A program made the translations under genes and the position numbers. This document shows, piece after piece, positions 1 to 8,083 of a DNA stretch of 11,029 bases. Origin of the DNA: Lachnospiraceae bacterium (GTDB lineage: Bacteria; Bacillota; Clostridia; Lachnospirales; Lachnospiraceae). Position 1 is the first letter of the stretch; each line of letters opens with the position of its first letter. Under the pieces are notes generated by a model that saw only the letters and a list, made by a program, of their open reading frames with translations, was not told the DNA's origin and did not search any database. Location of the stretch: assembly GCA_020860745.1 (NCBI GenBank), contig JAJBTR010000326.1, forward strand, positions 1 through 11,029, given 5' to 3'.

Positions 1-8
1 GCCAGATT

Positions 9-37
9 ATAATATCACGGCCGCATCGGAATGTCAA
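9..37 (-). promoter_or_regulatory. Sigma-A-type promoter firing out of the left edge
   Basis: On the minus strand, a perfect -35 hexamer TTGACA (37-32) is followed after 17 bases by TATTAT (14-9). An overlapping exact TATAAT sits at 11-6, but at a 20-base spacing. Transcription would start at about position 2 and run left, so the gene served lies outside the window. The promoter begins 45 bases past the tRNA 3' end. The AT-rich stretch between them shows only a weak hairpin (TTTTTCT/AGAAAAA) and no convincing terminator. Confidence 0.6.
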
Positions 38-81
38 CAACTTTTTTAACTTTTTCTGCTCATTTTTTCTGAGAAGAAAAA

Positions 82-169
82 CGGAGAAAGAGGGATTTGA
101 ACCCTCGCGCCGCGTGAACGACCTACACCCTTAGCAGGGGCGCCTCTTCAGCCACTTGAGTATTTCTCC
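82..169 (-). tRNA. tRNA-Ser (anticodon GCU)
   Basis: This 88-nt gene folds as a class II tRNA and decodes the serine codons AGC and AGU. The acceptor stem is GGAGAAA (169-163) with TTTCTCC (89-83), and the discriminator is G82, as expected for serine. The D arm is closed by CTC/GAG. The anticodon stem is CGCCC/GGGTG around the loop CTGCTAA, giving anticodon GCT at 135-133. A long variable arm follows, rich in GC and typical of tRNA-Ser. The T arm is GAGGG/CCCTC with loop TTCAAAT. The 3' CCA is not encoded: the next bases are a run of T. The gene stands alone with its own promoter at 204-232. Confidence 0.95.
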
Positions 170-180
170 GTACCTGATTA

Positions 181-200
181 TAATGCGTGGTAACGCATTA
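181..200 (-). repeat. Perfect 8-bp inverted repeat in the tRNA-Ser leader
   Basis: TAATGCGT and ACGCATTA pair perfectly around a 4-base centre. The palindrome lies 3 bases past the -10 element of the tRNA promoter and ends 11 bases before the mature 5' end of the tRNA. It covers the expected transcription start (about 197). It could be an operator in DNA, or, if transcription starts near 198, a short hairpin at the extreme 5' end of the precursor. Its left end overlaps a perfect TATAAT (182-177), which at 17 bases from a poor -35 (TTAGTT, 205-200) might act as a second, weaker promoter. Confidence 0.6.
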
Positions 201-203
201 ACT

Positions 204-232
204 AATATACTAAACTGCATGATTTTTGTCAA
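204..232 (-). promoter_or_regulatory. Promoter of tRNA-Ser
   Basis: On the minus strand, the exact -35 hexamer TTGACA (232-227) is separated by 17 bases from TATATT (209-204), a near-consensus sigma-A promoter. The predicted start is about 197, leaving a leader of roughly 28 bases before the tRNA. A second TTGAC lies directly upstream (TTGACC, 238-233). The position between the fumarase beta gene and the tRNA indicates that the tRNA is transcribed independently. Confidence 0.8.
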
Positions 233-335
233 GGTCAATTTTACTATTTTCCTACACAAAAATTTACAATTCAGATAAACCTTTTATATTGATGCAATAA
301 CTTCATATTAAGAGAAATAACCAGTCCCGGCATTT

Positions 336-890
336 TTACTTATCTCTATATCCTCTGATTGCCGTTTCATAGAGATTATTTCCTTTAGAATCAATCACAA
401 CAATAACAGGAAAATCTTTTACCTCTATTTTCCGGATTGCTTCTGCCCCGAGATCCTCATAACAGACAATCTCAGAGTTCACGATACACTTTGACAAAAG
501 AGCACCCGCTCCTCCGATTGCAGCGAAATAAACAGCATTATTGCGGATAATCGCATCAACAACCTCTTTCGTTCTTTTTCCTTTCCCTATCATTGCTTTC
601 ATACCCAGATCAAGCAGCGTCGGTGCATACCGATCCATACGGCTTGCTGTGGTAGGACCTGCAGAACCGATTGGACGTCCCTCACGAGCGGGAGAAGGAC
701 CCATATAATAAATAGCTGCATCCTTAATATTAATTGGAAGGTCTTCTTTTTTTTCTAAAGCCTCCATCATTCTCTTATGAGCAGCATCACGCGCCACATA
801 AAGTGTTCCGGTAATATATACATAATCTCCTGCCATAAGTGTTTCGGTGATTTCTGCTTTAATTGGCGTATTTATATATTTATCATCCAT
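336..890 (-). CDS. fumB: Fumarate hydratase class I, beta subunit
   Basis: This is the C-terminal-domain subunit (184 aa) of the two-subunit, oxygen-sensitive fumarase, which reversibly hydrates fumarate to L-malate in the cytoplasm. The family signature IGSAGPTTASRMD is at residues 74-86, preceded by a MGPSPAREGRP segment, with a GKGKRT loop at 102-107. These conserved segments are substrate-site and phosphate-like loop features of the Fe-S hydro-lyase C-terminal domain. The length fits the split subunit. I chose the ATG at 890; an in-frame TTG one codon earlier (893) is possible. The Shine-Dalgarno AAAGGTG lies 10 bases before the ATG and 7 before the TTG. The alpha subunit is 106 bases upstream on the same strand, so the two are probably one transcript. 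The homologous L-tartrate dehydratase beta subunit (TtdB) cannot be excluded from sequence alone; the symbol follows common orthologue naming. Confidence 0.9.
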   Translation of the reverse strand: MDDKYINTPIKAEITETLMAGDYVYITGTLYVARDAAHKRMMEALEKKEDLPINIKDAAIYYMGPSPAREGRPIGSAGPTTASRMDRYAPTLLDLGMKAMIGKGKRTKEVVDAIIRNNAVYFAAIGGAGALLSKCIVNSEIVCYEDLGAEAIRKIEVKDFPVIVVIDSKGNNLYETAIRGYRDK

Positions 891-949
891 CAATTACATT
901 CACCTTTCTGTTTACTGTAAAAATTCAGGAAGCGAATCCAGGAGCAAAC

Positions 950-978
950 GCTGATCTTAACATAATCATCAGATCAGC
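950..978 (-). repeat. Inverted repeat between the fumarase subunit genes
   Basis: Arms GCTGATCT (950-957) and AGATCAGC (971-978) pair perfectly over 8 bp around a 13-base loop. The stem starts 18 bases past the alpha-subunit stop codon. No U-tract follows it on the minus-strand RNA, so it is not a standard intrinsic terminator. A role as a processing or stabilising hairpin between the two cistrons is inference. Confidence 0.45.
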
Positions 979-996
979 AAATAATTTTCTTTCATC

Positions 997-1842
997 TTAC
1001 ACCACCCGCACCGCATGCCGGTTTACATGACAGCAGATATTTACCGCCACAGGAAGCCCGGCGATATGGGTCGGCCAGGTATTAATATTGACTACAAGTG
1101 CGGTAGTTGTTCCCCCTAATCCTCCGGGACCAATGCCCAGACCATTAATTTTTTTCAGCATCTCTTCTTCCAATTCTCTGACATAGGGAATAGAGGAATG
1201 TTCTTCCACACTCCGGGTCAGAGCCTTTTTAGCCAGAATTGCACATTTTTCAAACGTGCCGCCGATACCGACGCCGACTACCATCGGAGGACAGGCGTTT
1301 GGTCCGGCATCCATTACTGCAGTCAGAATCGCTTCTTTTACGCCTTCGATTCCATCCGCCGGCTTCAGCATGAAAATTCTGCTCATATTCTCACTGCCGA
1401 ATCCTTTTGGAGCAACTGTGATTTTCACCTTATCCCCCGGGATAATTTCTGTGTGAAGAATTGCAGGTGTGTTATCTTTTGTATTTTCCCGGATCAGAGG
1501 ATCTCTCACCACAGATTTTCGCAGATAACCGTCTGTATATCCGCGTCTCACACCCTCATTGACTGCTTCCTCCAGATTTCCTCCAACAAAATGTACATCC
1601 TGTCCTACTTCCATAAAAATCACTGTCATCCCGGTATCCTGGCAGATAGGAATCATTTCTTCACCTGCAATCTGCAGGTTCTCCTGAAGCTGTCCCAAAA
1701 TCTGTTTTCCCAAAGGAGATTTTTCCGATACAGCAGATTTTTTCAGAACTTTTTCCATATCCGGCGTAAGATAATGGTTCGCCTCAATACACATTTCGCT
1801 GATATTCTCTGTTATTTTTTCTACATTTAACTCTCTCAGCAT
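997..1842 (-). CDS. fumA: Fumarate hydratase class I, alpha subunit
   Basis: This 281-aa protein is the [4Fe-4S]-binding subunit of class I fumarase, partnering the beta subunit encoded just downstream. The three expected cluster cysteines are visible: Cys67 in PICQDTG, Cys184 in AGPNACPP, and one of the adjacent Cys270/Cys271 in CCHVNRH near the C terminus. The spacing resembles that in single-chain FumA. Glycine-rich segments (GVGIGGTFEKCA at 190-201 and GIGPGGLGGTTTA at 236-248) are typical of the Fe-S hydro-lyase N-terminal domain. The ATG at 1842 has a strong GGAGGG six bases upstream. The cluster makes the enzyme oxygen-labile, consistent with an anaerobe. The gene begins 72 bases after gyrA with no clear terminator between them, so read-through from gyrA is possible. 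TtdA of tartrate dehydratase is the alternative; fumarase is more likely given the usual annotation of such pairs in Clostridia. Confidence 0.92.
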   Translation of the reverse strand: MLRELNVEKITENISEMCIEANHYLTPDMEKVLKKSAVSEKSPLGKQILGQLQENLQIAGEEMIPICQDTGMTVIFMEVGQDVHFVGGNLEEAVNEGVRRGYTDGYLRKSVVRDPLIRENTKDNTPAILHTEIIPGDKVKITVAPKGFGSENMSRIFMLKPADGIEGVKEAILTAVMDAGPNACPPMVVGVGIGGTFEKCAILAKKALTRSVEEHSSIPYVRELEEEMLKKINGLGIGPGGLGGTTTALVVNINTWPTHIAGLPVAVNICCHVNRHAVRVV

Positions 1843-1866
1843 AACTTTCCCTCCAGATAAAATGTC

Positions 1867-1892
1867 ATCTGCAGCAAACCTGCCTTGCAGAT
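1867..1892 (-). repeat. Inverted repeat in the gyrA-fumA gap
   Basis: Arms ATCTGCA (1867-1873) and TGCAGAT (1886-1892) pair perfectly over 7 bp with a 12-base loop. The stem lies between the gyrA stop and the Shine-Dalgarno of the fumarase alpha gene. On the minus strand it is followed by GACATTTTATC, only a short, interrupted T-run, so it is at best a weak terminator. It could equally be an attenuating or processing hairpin. Confidence 0.35.
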
Positions 1893-1914
1893 ACCTGGCG
1901 TATGATAAAAAATA

Positions 1915-4470
1915 TTACATTTTCTCATCAGAATCTGCTGATATACCCTCTGCATCATCTTCATTAAAGTATTCTTCTATCTCATCGGACAGATTCTCAT
2001 CTTCATCCTCTGAACCGGATATTTCTTCTTTCATCACCTTTGTAAAGCTGGCGACTTTCACATCCTCTGCCAAGCTGATTACCTTGACGCCGGAAGTAAT
2101 ACGGCCGAGAACAGAGATATCGCTTACTTTCATACGGATGATAATGCCCTCTGTCGTAATCATCATGATTTCACTGTCATCGTTGACCGCTTTGACTCCG
2201 ACGATACAGCCAGTCTTTTCCGTAATCTTATAGCAGCGCACGCCTTTTCCGCCGCGATACTGGGGTGAAAATTCGTCGATCCGGGTGCGTTTTCCGAGTC
2301 CGCGCTCTGACACGATCAGCAGATACTGTCCCTGCGCATCTACCTGCATGCCGACGACCTCATCCCCTTCCGAAAGATTGATACCGATTACTCCCATGGA
2401 TACACGGCCGGTGCGCCGCACATCTGTCTCGTGGAAACGGATACACTGACCGAATCTGGTAATCAGGAAGATATCTTTCTGATCATCAGTAAATTTTACC
2501 TCGATCAGTTCATCATCTTCCCGTAAAACAATCGCCGTCAGACCTGTCTTTCTCACATTAGCGTATTCCGAAAGGGTTGTCTTTTTGACAATACCATTCT
2601 TCGTCGCCATAAACAGATACCAGTGATCCGCCTCATCGTAATCACGAATCGGGATAACTGCCGTGATTTTCTCTCCCGGATCCATCTGAAGCAGGTTAAT
2701 AATAGCTGTTCCCCTGGATGTACGGCTCGCTTCCGGAATCTCATAAGCTTTCATCCGATACACTTTTCCCGCATTCGTGAAGAACAACAGATAATGGTGG
2801 AAGGTAGTAGTAAACAGTTCCTCAATATAATCATCGTCAATGGTATCCATGCCGCGGATACCTCTGCCGCCCCGGTGCTGCGCACGGAAATTGCTGATAC
2901 TCATCCGTTTGATATAACCAAGCTTTGTCATTGCGATGACAGTATTTGTTACCGAAATCATATCCTCCATGGAAATATCATACTCATCAAATCCGATGGA
3001 AGTACGGCGGTCATCCCCGTATTTTTCCGCGATCACGGATATTTCCTCCTTAATGACACCGAGAAGCTTCTTCTCATCCGCAAGAATTTCCTTTAACTCA
3101 GCGATTCTGGCCATCAGATCACGGTATTCACTCTCCAGCTTTTCCCGTTCCAGACCGGTGAGAGCACGGAGACGCATATCAACAATCGCCTGGGCCTGGG
3201 CGTCGGAGAGCGCAAAGCGCTCCATCAGCTTTTCTTTCGCCTCCGGCGTATTTTTACTGCCGCGGATAATGGAAATCACTTCATCAATGTGATCCAGTGC
3301 AATCAGCAATCCCTGTAAAATATGAGCGCGCTCTTCCGCTTTGTTCAACTCATATTTTGTTCTGCGGGTAACTACATCCTCCTGGTGGAGCAGATAATAC
3401 TTCAGCATATCCGCCAGATTCAAGACCTTTGGCTGATTATTCACCAGGGCCAGCATAATCACGCCGAATGTATCCTGCAGCTGCGTATGCTTAAAGAGCT
3501 GATTTAACAGGACATTGGGATTGACATCCTTTCGCAGTTCAATACAGATCCGCATACCCTGGCGGTCGGATTCATCCCTCAAATCTGTGATTCCATCAAT
3601 TCTTTTTTCTTTCACCAGATCCGCGATTTTCTCAATCAGGCGGGCTTTGTTCACCATATAGGGGAGCTCTGTCACTACAATCCGGTTTTTGCCATTTTGC
3701 ATCGGCTCAATGTCAGTCACGGCGCGGACACGGATTTTGCCGCGTCCGGTGCGATATGCCTCCTCAATACCGGCTGTACCCAGAATCATTCCTCCCGTCG
3801 GGAAGTCAGGACCTTTGACAATCTCCAGAACCTCCTCAATTGTAGTATCTCTATCCTCTTCCACGCGGTTATCAATCATTTTTACCACAGCGGCGATGGT
3901 TTCACGCAGATTATGAGGAGGAATATTCGTCGCCATGCCGACAGCGATACCGGTAGTACCGTTGACCAGAAGATTCGGATAGCGGGAGGGAAGAACCACA
4001 GGCTCTTTCTCCGTCTCATCGAAGTTTGACATAAAGTCAACGGTATTCTTATTGATATCCGCCAGCATTTCCATGGAAATTTTGCTGAGGCGCGCCTCCG
4101 TGTAACGCATTGCGGCGGCTCCGTCTCCGTCAACAGAACCAAAATTTCCGTGACCGTCTACCAGCGGATAACGGGTAGACCATTCCTGCGCCATGTTGAC
4201 CAGCGCTCCATAGATGGAACTGTCTCCGTGGGGATGGTATTTACCCATGGTATCACCGACAATACGCGCACATTTACGGTGCGGTTTATCCGGACCATTG
4301 TTCAACTCAATCATAGAATAGAGAACTCTTCTCTGCACAGGTTTCAAACCATCCCTCACATCCGGAAGCGCTCTGGCCGCGATAACGCTCATGGCGTAAT
4401 CGATGTAAGAACTCTCCATTGTTTTCTTCAGATCAACGTCATGAATCTGGTCAAAAATTTTATCATCCAT
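1915..4470 (-). CDS. gyrA: DNA gyrase subunit A
   Basis: GyrA (851 aa) is the breakage-reunion subunit of gyrase, forming an A2B2 complex with GyrB to introduce negative supercoils. The N-terminal winged-helix/tower region holds the catalytic Tyr123 in [11 protein letters not shown]. The quinolone-determining segment GDSSIYGAL (82-90) has Ser84 at the E. coli Ser83 position and Gly88 at the Asp87 position. A coiled-coil region follows at about 365-485. The C-terminal beta-pinwheel begins near 500, with a variant GyrA box QHRGGRG (531-537) and a related QYRGGKG (737-743). This box supports gyrase rather than topoisomerase IV, as does pairing with gyrB. Residues 815-850 form an acidic tail (18 of the last 38 residues are Asp or Glu). 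The ATG at 4470 follows a weak GGGG-type ribosome site. gyrB lies 185 bases upstream, across an unusual repeat-rich gap. Confidence 0.98.
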   Translation of the reverse strand: MDDKIFDQIHDVDLKKTMESSYIDYAMSVIAARALPDVRDGLKPVQRRVLYSMIELNNGPDKPHRKCARIVGDTMGKYHPHGDSSIYGALVNMAQEWSTRYPLVDGHGNFGSVDGDGAAAMRYTEARLSKISMEMLADINKNTVDFMSNFDETEKEPVVLPSRYPNLLVNGTTGIAVGMATNIPPHNLRETIAAVVKMIDNRVEEDRDTTIEEVLEIVKGPDFPTGGMILGTAGIEEAYRTGRGKIRVRAVTDIEPMQNGKNRIVVTELPYMVNKARLIEKIADLVKEKRIDGITDLRDESDRQGMRICIELRKDVNPNVLLNQLFKHTQLQDTFGVIMLALVNNQPKVLNLADMLKYYLLHQEDVVTRRTKYELNKAEERAHILQGLLIALDHIDEVISIIRGSKNTPEAKEKLMERFALSDAQAQAIVDMRLRALTGLEREKLESEYRDLMARIAELKEILADEKKLLGVIKEEISVIAEKYGDDRRTSIGFDEYDISMEDMISVTNTVIAMTKLGYIKRMSISNFRAQHRGGRGIRGMDTIDDDYIEELFTTTFHHYLLFFTNAGKVYRMKAYEIPEASRTSRGTAIINLLQMDPGEKITAVIPIRDYDEADHWYLFMATKNGIVKKTTLSEYANVRKTGLTAIVLREDDELIEVKFTDDQKDIFLITRFGQCIRFHETDVRRTGRVSMGVIGINLSEGDEVVGMQVDAQGQYLLIVSERGLGKRTRIDEFSPQYRGGKGVRCYKITEKTGCIVGVKAVNDDSEIMMITTEGIIIRMKVSDISVLGRITSGVKVISLAEDVKVASFTKVMKEEISGSEDEDENLSDEIEEYFNEDDAEGISADSDEKM

Positions 4471-4495
4471 ATTTCTTTCCCCATGTTTTTCTATT

Positions 4496-4513
4496 TACGT
4501 AACATACGTAACA
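4496..4513. repeat. Tandem 9-bp repeat upstream of gyrA
   Basis: TACGTAACA occurs twice in direct succession (4496-4504 and 4505-4513), 26 to 43 bases before the gyrA start codon. Each copy contains the palindromic tetramer ACGT, and the unit reads TGTTACGTA on the coding strand. No protein with this site is recognised. It may be a binding site, a 5'-UTR element or a chance duplication. Confidence 0.4.
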
Positions 4514-4519
4514 TCAAAT

Positions 4520-4640
4520 ATAACTGTTCAGTACCTTCACAGTTATGAGGAAAAATCCATTTAAAATCGCTATGCGATGGGACTTTTCCTTGTGTAATTT
4601 ACATCGTCATACGCACTTCGCAGTAAATGCGAATCGCTAT
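4520..4640. repeat. Composite palindromic element in the gyrB-gyrA gap
   Basis: About 120 bp of non-coding DNA is almost entirely built from inverted repeats. Module 1 has arms ATAACTGT/ACAGTTAT (4520-4527, 4539-4546). Module 2 has 11-base arms at 4548-4558 and 4580-4590, enclosing a small ATCGC/GCGAT hairpin (4566-4570, 4574-4578). Module 3 has arms ATTTAC/GTAAAT (4597-4602, 4623-4628). A 9-mer AATCGCTAT recurs at 4565 and 4632. In module 2 the one mismatch is a G-U pair in minus-strand RNA but an A-C clash in plus-strand RNA, so the fold fits the gyr transcript. None of the stems is followed by a T-tract in the gyr direction. It resembles an interspersed palindromic repeat or small non-autonomous element, which is inference. 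Confidence 0.5.
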
Positions 4641-4655
4641 CCGGAATAATAACCG

Positions 4656-6584
<1,929 letters not shown>

Positions 6585-6672
6585 CTAAATCCTCCTGACT
6601 CTATCTCATCTCTGCTATTCCGCTTTATTCAAAGCATTCTCAGGCAGAATAATTACATCACTTTTTACTATT

Positions 6673-7770
6673 TCATTCTTTCGGGTTAACCTGATCACAA
6701 CATGTTCCATTTTCTATATAAAAAATCCGGTTAATCCGAAAGCGGTTTTTCACAAAATCATCCAGTCCCGTACAAGTAATCATCGTCTGCACATCCCCTA
6801 TGCTGTTTAACAGATAATTCTGCCGTTTGCTGTCCAGTTCCGACAGAACATCGTCCAGAAGCAGCACCGGCGTATCATAAATCACTCTCTTCACAAATGC
6901 AATCTCCGCCAGCTTCAGAGAAAGAGCGGATGTTCTCTGCTGTCCCTGGGATCCGTATCTTCGGATATCCGTGCCGTTGATGTAAAAGCAGATATCATCC
7001 CGGTGGGGTCCGCAGGAAGTCATGCCGGTTCTTTTATCCTTTTCTCTGGATTTTTCCAGAATATCCGGCAAATGATCAGCGTCACATCCCGGTTCATACT
7101 CCAGCATAAGACTCTCTTTTCCACCGGAAATTCTGCTATGTATCACGGAAGTCAGTTCATTCAGATCATTGATAAAATTTTTTCTCTGATCCGCCACCTT
7201 TTTCCCATAAAAGGCGAGCTGCTCATCCCACACAGGAAGCGTTTCTTCCAGATCAGGTTTGTAATACAAATCCTTTAACAGCTGGTTTCTCTGCTTCAGA
7301 ACACGGTTATAGTGAGCCAGATCATCCATATAAATGCGGTCAATCTGTCCCATCTCCATATCCATAAACCGTCTTCTGCGGGATGGTCCGTCTTTGATGA
7401 TATTCAGATCCTCGGGAGAAAAAAACACAATATTCAACATACCGAAAAGCTCCCCGGCTCTCCGGATCGGAATTCTGTCTATGGCTATCCCCTTAGTGCT
7501 GTTTTTCTTTAAATGCAAATCAATCTGGCGGTCAGTACCATCCTTTTCCACAATGGTACGAATATGGGATTCCTCTTCCCCGAACCGGATCATTTCTCTG
7601 TCATGACTGCCCCGGTGAGACTTCGTAGTTGCGCTCACATAGAGAGACTCCAGAATGTTTGTCTTTCCCTGGGCATTATCCCCATACAGAATATTCGTCC
7701 TCTTATCAAAAGAAATATGCAGATCACTGTAATTTCTGTAGTTTTTCAATTCCAATGATTTGATGATCAT
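6673..7770 (-). CDS. recF: DNA replication and repair protein RecF
   Basis: RecF (365 aa) is an SMC-like ATPase that, with RecO and RecR, helps load RecA at single-strand gaps and stalled forks. Walker A is GDNAQGKTN (30-38), the ABC-type signature is GSQGQQRTSALSLKLAE (273-289), and Walker B is VLLLDDVLSELD (302-313). Between them lies the helical region with the RecF segment FSPEDLNIIKDGPSRRRRFMD (117-137). The length is normal for the family. The ATG at 7770 overlaps the stop of the upstream S4 gene as ATGA (7770-7767), and no good Shine-Dalgarno is close to it: the nearest G-rich run is about 16 bases away. Expression is therefore probably coupled to translation of the S4 gene. In Bacillus subtilis remB sits between recF and gyrB; here the 88-base gap has no such gene. 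Confidence 0.97.
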   Translation of the reverse strand: MIIKSLELKNYRNYSDLHISFDKRTNILYGDNAQGKTNILESLYVSATTKSHRGSHDREMIRFGEEESHIRTIVEKDGTDRQIDLHLKKNSTKGIAIDRIPIRRAGELFGMLNIVFFSPEDLNIIKDGPSRRRRFMDMEMGQIDRIYMDDLAHYNRVLKQRNQLLKDLYYKPDLEETLPVWDEQLAFYGKKVADQRKNFINDLNELTSVIHSRISGGKESLMLEYEPGCDADHLPDILEKSREKDKRTGMTSCGPHRDDICFYINGTDIRRYGSQGQQRTSALSLKLAEIAFVKRVIYDTPVLLLDDVLSELDSKRQNYLLNSIGDVQTMITCTGLDDFVKNRFRINRIFYIENGTCCDQVNPKE

Positions 7771-7976
7771 GCGTCGATTTGAAAACTCTCCCCATCGTAA
7801 GTAACTACATCTCCCGCTACCAGCTTTCTGCCCCGGCGGGTATCTGTCTCGCCGTTTACCTCCACCTGGCCATCCTGTATTACATATTTGGCGTCCACCC
7901 CGGAACCAACCAGACCTGCCAGCTTCAAAGCCTGCCCCAGCTTGATATAATCATCTTTTATTTTAATTATTTCCAT
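7767..7976 (-). CDS. yaaA: Small S4-domain RNA-binding protein (YaaA/RlbA family)
   Basis: This 69-aa protein is little more than a single S4 RNA-binding domain. The pattern IKLGQALKLAGLVGSG-A-VIQDGQVEVNGE-RRGRKLVAGD shows the two helices and the hairpin with basic residues typical of the fold. Its place between dnaN and recF matches the conserved Firmicutes gene called yaaA (also rlbA) in Bacillus subtilis, where a role in ribosome assembly has been proposed; the E. coli gene named yaaA is unrelated. The ATG at 7976 is the only in-frame ATG, because a TGA lies three codons upstream. Its Shine-Dalgarno (AGAGG) is unusually far, about 14 bases. A short out-of-frame reading frame, MTDYGNN, starts at 7986 and overlaps this start. 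The stop overlaps the recF start by ATGA. Confidence 0.9.
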   Translation of the reverse strand: MEIIKIKDDYIKLGQALKLAGLVGSGVDAKYVIQDGQVEVNGETDTRRGRKLVAGDVVTYDGESFQIDA

Positions 7977-8012
7977 AATCTGTCATTTTACCTCTTTTTT
8001 ATTTTCCGGTAT

Positions 8013-8083
8013 CTGCATCGTACTTCCAACTCTTTTTCGGGAGGTTCCTCCCGACCGATTACTGCTTACTTATACCGATGCAG
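8013..8083 (-). repeat. Nested stem-loops at the end of dnaN
   Basis: Just past the dnaN stop lies a near-perfect GC-rich palindrome, TCGGGAGG (8037-8044) and CCTCCCGA (8047-8054), which would fold as a 7-bp stem with a 4-base loop. It is enclosed by 8-bp arms CTGCATCG (8013-8020) and CGATGCAG (8076-8083), the second arm lying inside the last dnaN codons. A rival pairing, CGGTAT (8007-8012) with ATACCG (8072-8077), shares bases with the outer stem. The inner hairpin is followed by A residues on the minus strand, so it is not a U-tract terminator. It separates dnaN from the S4-recF pair. Confidence 0.55.

Noticed and set aside
300..335. Terminator after the fumarase beta gene
   Set aside because: CCGG/CTGG-like bases near 325 give no stable stem with a loop of normal size, and no T-tract follows.
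891..893. TTG at 893 as the start of the fumarase beta gene
   Set aside because: Possible by spacing to the ribosome site, but an ATG is the very next codon; ATG at 890 is preferred.
1198..1830. Plus-strand open frame of about 210 codons
   Set aside because: It is antisense to the fumarase alpha gene, whose cluster cysteines and active-site motifs are intact; the composition is that of a shadow frame, with no ribosome site or recognisable domain.
8037..8054. GC-rich hairpin as an intrinsic terminator of dnaN
   Set aside because: In the minus direction the stem is followed by A residues, and in the plus direction the T-run precedes the stem, so neither orientation gives a stem followed by U.
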